Source: Paraburkholderia megapolitana (GTDB taxonomy: Bacteria > Pseudomonadota > Gammaproteobacteria > Burkholderiales > Burkholderiaceae). Taken from it: 64,000 nucleotides of DNA. Both the position numbers and the translations under genes were made by a program. Position 1 is the stretch's first letter. Every line of letters starts with the position of its first letter. Shown one piece after another: positions 20,032 through 26,421 of the stretch. The stretch lies in the NCBI RefSeq assembly GCF_007556815.1, contig NZ_CP041745.1:620001-684000 (forward strand), given 5' to 3'. The notes beneath the pieces were generated by a model that saw nothing but the letters and a program-made list of their open reading frames with translations, did no database searches and was not told the origin of the DNA.

Positions 20032-21447
20032 TCAGGCGGCCCACGAGAAAATCTTGCCGGGGTTCATCAGGTTGTGCGGATCGAGCGCGTGCTTGATCGA
20101 GCGCATCGTTTCGATTGCGACGGGCCCGTGTTCTTCGAGCAGGAAGTTCATCTTGTGCAGGCCCACGCCGTGTTCCCCGGTGCAGGTGCCGTCCATGCGC
20201 AACGCGCGTTGCACGATGCGGTGATTCAGACGTTCGGCTTCGGCGAGTTCTTCGGGCTTGTGCGGATCGATCAGGATAGCGACGTGAAAATTGCCGTCGC
20301 CGACGTGACCGACGATCGGGCAGGGTAGCGGCGAAGCGATCAGGTCCCGCTCGGTTTCGACGACGCATTCGGCGAGTCGCGAGATCGGTACGCAGACGTC
20401 GGTGGTCACCGCGCGGCAACCTGGCTTGAGTTGCAGCATCGCGAAGTACGCGTTGTGTCGTGCGTTCCATAGACGACTGCGATCTTCGGGCCGCGTCGCC
20501 CATTCGAAGTCTTCGCCCGAGTGCTGCGCGACGATGTCCTGGACCTGTTGCGCCTGCTCCTTGACGCCGGCTTCCGTGCCGTGAAACTCGAAGAACAGCG
20601 TCGGCGCTTCGCGCAGTGTCATCTGTGCATGCTTGTTGATCGAGCGGATCGCGAGTGAATCGACAAATTCGACGCGCGCGATCGGCACACCCATCTGGAT
20701 CGTTTCGATCACTGCGCGTACCGCATCGCCCATCGACGGAAATGCGCAGACTGCGGCGGACACCGCTTCCGGCTGCGGATAAATCCGCAGCGTGATTTCG
20801 GTGATAACGCCAAGCGTGCCTTCCGAGCCGACGAAAAGACGCGTGAGGTCGTAACCCGCCGACGATTTACGCGCCCGCGTGCCGGTATGGAGCACACGGC
20901 CATCGGCGAGGACCACGCTCAGGCCGAGCACGTTCTCGCGCATCGTGCCGTAGCGCACGGCGTTAGTGCCCGACGCGCGCGTCGCCGACATACCGCCGAT
21001 GCTTGCATCGGCGCCCGGATCGATCGGGAAGAACAGGCCCGTGTCGCGCAGCGCTTCGTTCAACTGCTTGCGCGAGACGCCGGGTTCGACGGTGACGGTG
21101 AGGTCTTCGGCGTTGATCGACAGCACGCGGTTCATCGCGGACAGGTCGATCGACACGCCGCCGTGCACGGCCAGCAGATGGCCTTCTAGCGACGAGCCGT
21201 TGCCGTACGGAATGATCGGTGTGTCATGTTGCGCGCACAACTTCACCACGGTCTGCACGTCTTCGGTGTGATTCGCGAAGACGACGGCATCGGGTAATTG
21301 CGGATCGAACGGCGACTCGTCGCGGCCATGATGGGTGCGGACCGCCTCGGCGGTCGAGACACGCTCGCCGAACGCGGCTTTTAGCGAGGCGAGCAGCTCG
21401 GCGGGGAACGGGCGGCGCAAAGGTGCCGGCGGCACGGGATGGTTCAC
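20032..21447 (-). CDS. FAD-linked D-2-hydroxyacid oxidoreductase, D-lactate dehydrogenase (cytochrome) type
   Basis: A 471-aa paralogue of GlcD in the same flavoprotein family. FAD-domain motifs: 'TPIIPYGNGSSLEGHLLAVHGG', 'GPGADASIGGM'-like region reading 'DPGADASIGGMSATRASG', and 'LFVGSEGTLGVITEITLRI'. The C-terminal domain has 'PIVGHVGDGNFHVAIL' and 'GTCTGEHGVGLHKMNFL'. It most resembles quinone/cytochrome-linked D-lactate dehydrogenases (LDHD/Dld2 group). The start is a GTG with a CAGGAG site. Lying first in the glc unit suggests shared regulation; the true substrate is inferred. Confidence 0.85.
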   Translation of the reverse strand: MNHPVPPAPLRRPFPAELLASLKAAFGERVSTAEAVRTHHGRDESPFDPQLPDAVVFANHTEDVQTVVKLCAQHDTPIIPYGNGSSLEGHLLAVHGGVSIDLSAMNRVLSINAEDLTVTVEPGVSRKQLNEALRDTGLFFPIDPGADASIGGMSATRASGTNAVRYGTMRENVLGLSVVLADGRVLHTGTRARKSSAGYDLTRLFVGSEGTLGVITEITLRIYPQPEAVSAAVCAFPSMGDAVRAVIETIQMGVPIARVEFVDSLAIRSINKHAQMTLREAPTLFFEFHGTEAGVKEQAQQVQDIVAQHSGEDFEWATRPEDRSRLWNARHNAYFAMLQLKPGCRAVTTDVCVPISRLAECVVETERDLIASPLPCPIVGHVGDGNFHVAILIDPHKPEELAEAERLNHRIVQRALRMDGTCTGEHGVGLHKMNFLLEEHGPVAIETMRSIKHALDPHNLMNPGKIFSWAA

Positions 21448-21548
21448 GCATGTCTCCTGAAAGCGGGCGATGTGTCTTATGGTTGCGGGTCATTTTACGC
21501 CGATCGTCTGTGGTGGGCGTGATGGGCGCGCAGGGTAACACCGGCACC

Positions 21549-21554
21549 TATAAT
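21549..21554 (+). promoter_or_regulatory. candidate -10 box for the adenosyltransferase gene
   Basis: A perfect TATAAT stands 108 nt before the start codon in GC-rich sequence. No convincing -35 is visible at the usual distance, so activity would need an activator or an extended -10. Confidence 0.35.
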
Positions 21555-21662
21555 GCTGCGATCGACCGCGCGGGCTTTCTGGCTTGCTGCCGCGGCGCAT
21601 GGCTTCAATCAGCGGGTGCGCACTGCACGCGCTGCGACCGACCGACTGAATGGGACTCCATC

Positions 21663-22217
21663 ATGGGCAACCGCTTGAGCAAGATCGCCACCCGCACCGG
21701 CGACGACGGCAGCACCGGGCTCGGCGACGGCCGGCGGGTGCGCAAGGACGACGCGCGGATCGCGGCGATCGGCGACGTCGACGAACTCAATTCGAATCTG
21801 GGTGTGCTGTTGTGCGAAGCGCTGCCCGACGACGTGCGGGCCGCACTCACCGCGATCCAGCACGATCTCTTCGATCTGGGTGGCGAGCTGTGCATACCGG
21901 GGCACACGGTGATCGCCGAGGCGCATCTCGCGCAACTGGACAACTGGCTTGCGCACTACAACGCAACGCTGCCGCCGTTAAAGGAGTTCATCTTGCCCGC
22001 AGGCTCGCGGGCCGCGGCGCTTGCACATGTCTGCCGCACGGTGTGCCGGCGCGCTGAACGCACGATCGTCGCGCTCGGCGAACATGAAACGATTAACGCG
22101 GCGCCACGACAGTATGTGAACCGGCTGTCCGATTTGCTGTTCGTGCTTGCGCGTGTGTTGAACCGGAGCGGTGGCGGCAGCGATGTGCTCTGGCGGCGGG
22201 ATCGTTCTATCGGTTGA
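21663..22217 (+). CDS. ATP:cob(I)alamin adenosyltransferase, PduO type
   Basis: Transfers the adenosyl group of ATP to reduced cobalamin to make coenzyme B12. The 184-aa protein starts 'MGNRLSKIATRTGDDGSTGL', with the ATP-binding 'TRTGDDGSTGLGDGRRVRKD' region and 'AIGDVDELNSNLGVLL', both hallmarks of the PduO family, and 'CRTVCRRAERTIVAL' near the C-terminus. The frame is open far upstream, but similarity begins only at 21663. It is a single gene on the plus strand between minus-strand units. Confidence 0.93.
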   Translation: MGNRLSKIATRTGDDGSTGLGDGRRVRKDDARIAAIGDVDELNSNLGVLLCEALPDDVRAALTAIQHDLFDLGGELCIPGHTVIAEAHLAQLDNWLAHYNATLPPLKEFILPAGSRAAALAHVCRTVCRRAERTIVALGEHETINAAPRQYVNRLSDLLFVLARVLNRSGGGSDVLWRRDRSIG

Positions 22218-22337
22218 GCATGCGCTACTGAAGAAGCACGCGGCACGCGCGCTGCACGGCGATCCGTGTGCGCGAGTGCCTGTGCGAGACCAGCTTCGTT
22301 TTAGCTGTCGCGCGGCCCGCACTGGGTTGCCGCTACC

Positions 22338-22364
22338 GGGTCTCAACAGCCGCAGTTGAGTCCC
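22338..22364. terminator. hairpin in the convergent gap before the aroG 3' end
   Basis: GGGTCTCAAC (22338-22347) pairs with GTTGAGTCCC (22355-22364), with one T-T mismatch and a 7-nt loop. It lies between two converging genes. No T-tract follows on either strand, so its role as a terminator is only likely. Confidence 0.4.
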
Positions 22365-22382
22365 AGTTGCGACTGCCCGATC

Positions 22383-23456
22383 TTAGTTACCGCTGCCGCG
22401 CGCAACGCGCCGCTGTTTCACCGAATCGGCCAGCCCTTCGAGCACGCCGATCGTTTCATCCCAACCGATACACGCATCGGTAATGCTCTGGCCGTATGTG
22501 AGCGCGCAGCCTTCCTGCAAATCCTGGCGTCCCGCGACGAGATGCGACTCGACCATCACACCGATGATCCGCTCATCGCCCGCAGCGATCTGGCGGCCGA
22601 TATCCGCGCACACCGGAATCTGGTTCTCATGCTTCTTCGAGCTGTTCGCGTGGCTCGCATCGATCATCAGGCGCGCGGCGAGGCCGGCCTTGCCGATGTC
22701 GGCGCAGGCTGCGTTGACGCTTTCGGCGTCATAGTTCGGCGTCTTGCCGCCGCGCAGAATGATATGGCAGTCCTCGTTGCCGGCCGTCGACACGATTGCC
22801 GAGTGGCCACCCTTCGTCACCGACAGGAAATGGTGCGGCTGCGACGCCGCCTTGATTGCATCGACGGCGATCTTGACGTTGCCGTCGGTGCCGTTCTTGA
22901 AGCCGACCGGACACGAAAGCCCGGAAGCCAGCTCGCGGTGCACTTGCGATTCGGTGGTCCGCGCACCAATCGCGCCCCACGAGATCAGATCGGCGATGTA
23001 CTGCGGGCTGATCATGTCGAGGTACTCGGTACCGGCCGGCAACCCAAGCTCGTTGATGTGCAGCAGCAGCTCGCGCGCGGTGCGCAGGCCGTCGTTGATC
23101 TTGAAGCTGTTGTCCATGTGCGGGTCGTTGATGAGACCCTTCCAGCCCACCGTCGTGCGCGGCTTCTCGAAGTACACGCGCATCACGATTTCGAGTTCGC
23201 TGGCGAAACGCGTGCGCTGCTCGACGAGGCGGCCGGCGTATTCGAGCGCGGCCTTCGTATCGTGAATCGAGCACGGCCCGACGATCACGATCAGCCGGTC
23301 TTCCATCCCGTGCAGGATGCGATGCATCGACCGGCGAGCGTTATAGATCAGGTTCGACACCGGCTCGTCGCAGGGGAACTCGCGAATCAGATGGGCGGGC
23401 GGTGTGAGCTCTTTCAGCTCTCGAATGCGGACATCGTCGGTGTTGTGCGGGGGCAT
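22383..23456 (-). CDS. aroG: 3-deoxy-7-phosphoheptulonate (DAHP) synthase, class I
   Basis: Condenses phosphoenolpyruvate with erythrose 4-phosphate in the first step of the shikimate pathway. 357 aa, AroG-like: 'IVGPCSIHD', 'VYFEKPRTTVGWKGLINDP', 'SWGAIGARTTESQVHRELASG', 'GFKNGTDGNVKIA' and 'MIDASHANSSK'. The stretch 'FLSVTKGGHSAIV' is closer to Phe-sensitive AroG than to Tyr-sensitive AroF of E. coli, so Phe feedback is plausible. GGAG precedes the ATG by 7 nt. Its mRNA leader of about 270 nt holds an aromatic-codon leader peptide and a terminator (separate entries). Confidence 0.96.
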   Translation of the reverse strand: MPPHNTDDVRIRELKELTPPAHLIREFPCDEPVSNLIYNARRSMHRILHGMEDRLIVIVGPCSIHDTKAALEYAGRLVEQRTRFASELEIVMRVYFEKPRTTVGWKGLINDPHMDNSFKINDGLRTARELLLHINELGLPAGTEYLDMISPQYIADLISWGAIGARTTESQVHRELASGLSCPVGFKNGTDGNVKIAVDAIKAASQPHHFLSVTKGGHSAIVSTAGNEDCHIILRGGKTPNYDAESVNAACADIGKAGLAARLMIDASHANSSKKHENQIPVCADIGRQIAAGDERIIGVMVESHLVAGRQDLQEGCALTYGQSITDACIGWDETIGVLEGLADSVKQRRVARGSGN

Positions 23457-23565
23457 GGTTTTTCTCCAGGATTCGACTTGTAGCGTGCTCGCGCGGTGGA
23501 TAGCGGACCGCAGCGGAAACTCGTCAGGCTAGTTAAAAGGGTTAGGTGGATAGAAGCGAGAGGCG

Positions 23566-23598
23566 AAAAAAAACCGCCAGACTCGCTGGCGGTTTTTT
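23566..23598 (-). terminator. attenuator terminator in the aroG leader
   Basis: Read on the minus strand, CCGCCAG (23586-23592), a 5-nt loop and CTGGCGG (23574-23580) form a perfect 7-bp hairpin followed by eight Ts (23573-23566). An A-run on the other side makes it nearly symmetric. It lies 110 nt before the aroG start and 27 nt after the leader-peptide stop, in the position of segments 3:4 of a classical attenuator. Confidence 0.88.
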
Positions 23599-23624
23599 CG
23601 GGAATTTCGGGTGCCTTACGTGCA

Positions 23625-23693
23625 CTAACACCCCTCTCGATCCGCCAGCGGTCTGAGATGCCAGAAAAAATAAAAGTAAAACTTGGCGGACAT
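23625..23693 (-). CDS. aromatic-rich leader peptide of aroG
   Basis: A 22-codon ORF, ATG at 23693-23691 and TAG at 23627-23625. Codons 5 to 11 encode F-Y-F-Y-F-F-W, seven aromatic residues in a row covering all three end products of the pathway that AroG opens. The ORF begins about 40 nt after the -10 box. Its codons 2-4 contain TCCGCCA and codons 15-18 contain CTGGCGGA, which pair with each other; the second also pairs with the 5' arm of the downstream terminator. The Shine-Dalgarno is weak (a GAG 12 nt before the ATG). No other function is likely for such a peptide than ribosome stalling. Confidence 0.85.
   Translation of the reverse strand: MSAKFYFYFFWHLRPLADREGC
23642..23690 (-). promoter_or_regulatory. 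anti-antiterminator / antiterminator segments of the aroG leader
   Basis: Segment 1 (minus-strand TCCGCCA, 23690-23684) is complementary over 7 bp to segment 2 (TGGCGGA, 23647-23641). Segment 2 as CTGGCGG (23648-23642) is also complementary over 7 bp to segment 3 (CCGCCAG, 23592-23586), the left arm of the terminator. Pairings 1:2, 2:3 and 3:4 exclude one another. A ribosome stalled on the aromatic codons would cover segment 1 and favour 2:3, letting transcription into aroG. Confidence 0.82.
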
Positions 23694-23733
23694 GGCGTGA
23701 AAGGTGCTCGGTGATCTGAAAAAGGTGTCGTGC

Positions 23734-23762
23734 TTTATAACCCGGCCTTGGGCAACTGGCAA
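23734..23762 (-). promoter_or_regulatory. sigma70 promoter of aroG
   Basis: On the minus strand TTGCCA (23762-23757), a 17-nt spacer and TATAAA (23739-23734) form a close sigma70 match. Transcription would begin about 35 nt before the leader peptide. Confidence 0.75.
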
Positions 23763-23786
23763 GCCGGGGGACATGAAAATGCGGAT

Positions 23787-23829
23787 AATCCGCACATTTC
23801 TCTTAAGTTGCGCAAGAAATGTGCGGATT
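23787..23829 (-). terminator. long inverted repeat just after tldD
   Basis: AATCCGCACATTTCT (23787-23801) and AGAAATGTGCGGATT (23815-23829) are perfect complements, a 15-bp stem with a 13-nt loop, 9 nt beyond the tldD stop. A third GCGGAT copy (23781-23786) makes a further palindrome, TGCGGATAATCCGCA (23780-23794). There is only a short T-run after it on the minus strand. It may end tldD transcription, or be an operator just upstream of the aroG promoter. Confidence 0.6.
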
Positions 23830-23838
23830 GGGCGAAGC

Positions 23839-25305
23839 TCAGGCCGTGCCGCCCACAGTCATCTTCTCGATGCGCAGCGTCGGTTGGCCGACGCCGACCG
23901 GCACGCTCTGGCCTTCCTTGCCGCACACGCCAACGCCGGAATCGAGCGCCATGTCGTTGCCGATCATGGTCACGTACTTCAGCGATTCCGGGCCGCTACC
24001 GATCAGCGTCGCACCCTTCACCGGGTAGCTGATCTTGCCGTTCTCGATCATGTACGCCTCGGAGGCCGAGAACACGAACTTGCCGTTCGTGATGTCGACC
24101 TGACCGCCGCCGAAGTTGACCGCATACAGGCCGTTCTTCACCGATTCGATGATTTCCTGCGGATCGCGGTCGCCGTTGAGCATGTAGGTGTTGGTCATGC
24201 GCGGCATCGGCAGTGCGGCGTACGATTCGCGGCGCGCATTGCCGGTGACGGGCATTTTCATCAGACGCGCGTTCAGCGTGTCCTGGATGTAGCCCTTCAG
24301 GATGCCGTTCTCGATCAGCGTCGTGCACTGCGTCGGATTGCCTTCGTCGTCGATATTGAGCGAGCCGCGGCGATTGGGCAGCGTGCCGTCGTCGACGACC
24401 GTGACACCCTTCGCGGCGACCTGCTCGCCCATGCGCCCAGCAAACGCCGACGAGCCCTTACGATTGAAGTCGCCTTCGAGCCCGTGACCGATCGCTTCGT
24501 GCAGCAGCACGCCGGGCCAGCCTGGCCCGAGCACGACGGTCATCGCGCCGGCCGGTGCGGGCCGCGCGTCGAGATTGACGAGCGCTGCGTGCACCGCGTC
24601 GTCGACATACTTCGACAGGATCGCGTCGGTGAAATAGCCGTAGTCGAAGCGCCCGCCGCCACCGCCGCTGCCAATTTCACGGCGGCCGTTCTGTTCGGCG
24701 ATCACCGTGACCGATACGCGTACGAGCGGGCGGATGTCGGCGGCAAAACCGCCGTCGCTACGCGCTACCAGCACGACGTCGTATTCGCCGGCGAGCCCTG
24801 CCATGACCTGCGTGATGCGCGGATCGCGGCTGCGTGCGATCTGTTCGACACGTTCGAGCAGCTTGACCTTGGCGGTCGCATCGAGCGAATGCAGCGGGTC
24901 GGACGGCAGGTACAGATCGCGCCCGGCGATGCCTGTCAGTGACGACGCGACCTTCACCTTCTGCTTGCCGCCGCCGGCCTTCGCGATCGAGCGCGTCGCG
25001 ATCGCAGCCTGACGGATAGCTTCGGGCGAGAGATCGTCGGAATAGGCGAAGGCGGTGCGGTCGCCGGACACGGCGCGCACGCCGACGCCCTGGTCGATGC
25101 TGAAGCTGCCCGACTTGACGATGCCCTCTTCGAGGCTCCATGCCTCGCTGCGGGTCGCCTGGAAGTACAGGTCTGCGTAGTCGACGCGGTGCGTGAAAAT
25201 CTCGGCGAGCGTGCGGGTGAGCAGGGACTCGTCGAGACCGTAGGGCGTCAGAAGCACGTCCTTCGCGGTCGCGAGATTACGAATTCCGGGTTCGATGATG
25301 TTCAT
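23839..25305 (-). CDS. tldD: metalloprotease TldD
   Basis: The catalytic partner of the TldD/TldE zinc protease, which degrades unfolded peptides and processes microcins and related peptides; TldE (PmbA) is not in this window. The zinc motif H-E-x-x-x-H is in 'GVLLHEAIGHGLEGDFNRKG'. The C-terminal 'MIENGKISYPVKGATLIGSG' and 'DSGVGVCGKEGQSVPVGVGQP' segments are typical. 488 aa, about the usual length. It lies downstream of a nitrilase-family gene on the same strand and upstream of aroG. Confidence 0.96.
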   Translation of the reverse strand: MNIIEPGIRNLATAKDVLLTPYGLDESLLTRTLAEIFTHRVDYADLYFQATRSEAWSLEEGIVKSGSFSIDQGVGVRAVSGDRTAFAYSDDLSPEAIRQAAIATRSIAKAGGGKQKVKVASSLTGIAGRDLYLPSDPLHSLDATAKVKLLERVEQIARSRDPRITQVMAGLAGEYDVVLVARSDGGFAADIRPLVRVSVTVIAEQNGRREIGSGGGGGRFDYGYFTDAILSKYVDDAVHAALVNLDARPAPAGAMTVVLGPGWPGVLLHEAIGHGLEGDFNRKGSSAFAGRMGEQVAAKGVTVVDDGTLPNRRGSLNIDDEGNPTQCTTLIENGILKGYIQDTLNARLMKMPVTGNARRESYAALPMPRMTNTYMLNGDRDPQEIIESVKNGLYAVNFGGGQVDITNGKFVFSASEAYMIENGKISYPVKGATLIGSGPESLKYVTMIGNDMALDSGVGVCGKEGQSVPVGVGQPTLRIEKMTVGGTA

Positions 25306-25475
25306 GCGGATGTGAGTCGATTAGATCGGGTCGTAAGTTTGGGGATATCGCGAGCTGGCGGTTCGGATTGCTGCGGTTGTCCGCAGTTGCCATTGTCATT
25401 CGATACGCATATTCGATGCGGATAGGTTATCAGATGGTTCGAATGGGCCGGATTTCAATGGTTGTATCGGACTTG

Positions 25476-26318
25476 TCAGGCAAGCACGCGGTGACGCAAG
25501 GCGGGCAGGCTCGCCCGGACTTCGTCGATGCGCGCACGTTCGATATTGCCCGCGACCACTCCGGCACCTTCTTCGCGTACCGAGACGATTTCGCCCCACG
25601 GATCGATCAGCATGCTGTGGCCCCACGTGCGGCGGCCGGTTTCATGCGTGCCGCCCTGCGCAGCCGCGAGCACGTAGCACTGGTTTTCGACCGCACGTGC
25701 GCGCAGCAAGGTTTCCCAGTGCGCCCGACCGGTCGTGTAAGTGAACGCCGACGGCACGACGATCAGCGCGCAATCGCCGAGCTTGCGATACAGCTCGGGA
25801 AAGCGCAGGTCGTAGCACACCGACAGGCCGACGCGGCCAAACGGGGCTTCGAAGGTCGTGACGCTGTCGCCGGGACGGATCGTGCGCGCCTCGTTGAACG
25901 ATTCGGCGCCTTTCTCGAAACTGAACAGATGAATCTTGTCGTAGCGCGCCGCTTCGTTCCCCTGCGGATCGAACACGAGCGTGGTATTCAGTACGCGCTC
26001 CGGTTCCGGCGCAGTAAGCGGCAGCGTTCCACCGATCACCCACACGCCATGCCGGCGCGCGGCGTCGGCGAGAAAGCGCTGGATCGGGCCGTCGCGATAT
26101 GCTTCGCGGATCGACAGTTTGTCGGTGTCCTTGAAGCCCATGAAGCAGAAATATTCGGGCAGTAGCACGAGCTGCGCGCCATCGGCGGCGGCTTCGGCGA
26201 TCAGGCGTTCGGCTTCGGCGAGATTGCGCTCGCGATCGGGCGTCGTCACCATTTGCAACGCGGCAACGCGGGTGGACGACGCGGCTTCGGATGGGGAATG
26301 GGCGTGTTGATCGCTCAT
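25476..26318 (-). CDS. carbon-nitrogen hydrolase (Nit1/Nit2-like omega-amidase family)
   Basis: A 280-aa single-domain nitrilase-superfamily enzyme. The catalytic Glu-Lys-Cys triad is visible: E in 'LVLLPEYFCFMG', K in 'ARYDKIHLFSFEKG', C in 'VGLSVCYDLRFPELYRKL'. Similarity is to bacterial Nit1 homologues that deaminate damaged glutathione or omega-keto acid amides; the exact substrate is inferred. The start at 26318 is preferred because upstream codons overlap the region after yhdP and look non-coding. It follows yhdP by about 100 nt. Confidence 0.88.
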   Translation of the reverse strand: MSDQHAHSPSEAASSTRVAALQMVTTPDRERNLAEAERLIAEAAADGAQLVLLPEYFCFMGFKDTDKLSIREAYRDGPIQRFLADAARRHGVWVIGGTLPLTAPEPERVLNTTLVFDPQGNEAARYDKIHLFSFEKGAESFNEARTIRPGDSVTTFEAPFGRVGLSVCYDLRFPELYRKLGDCALIVVPSAFTYTTGRAHWETLLRARAVENQCYVLAAAQGGTHETGRRTWGHSMLIDPWGEIVSVREEGAGVVAGNIERARIDEVRASLPALRHRVLA

Positions 26319-26421
26319 GAGATTGTCGAAAGGTTCCGGGCAGGGCCGCGGCGCTGATAGCGCGTGCCGCGGGCGAGAACGAGACTGGCCGCCTCGGCGC
26401 CGCGCCGCATGGAACAAGGGT

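Noticed and set aside
22218..22382. Possible third gene-tail duplication downstream of aroG
   Set aside because: Only about 12 of 15 bases match near GGTAGCGGCAACC; too short and without a repeated stop codon.
25371..25386. Small hairpin CTGCGG-TTGT-CCGCAG between the nitrilase and tldD genes
   Set aside because: Six base pairs and no T-tract; can occur by chance in GC-rich sequence.
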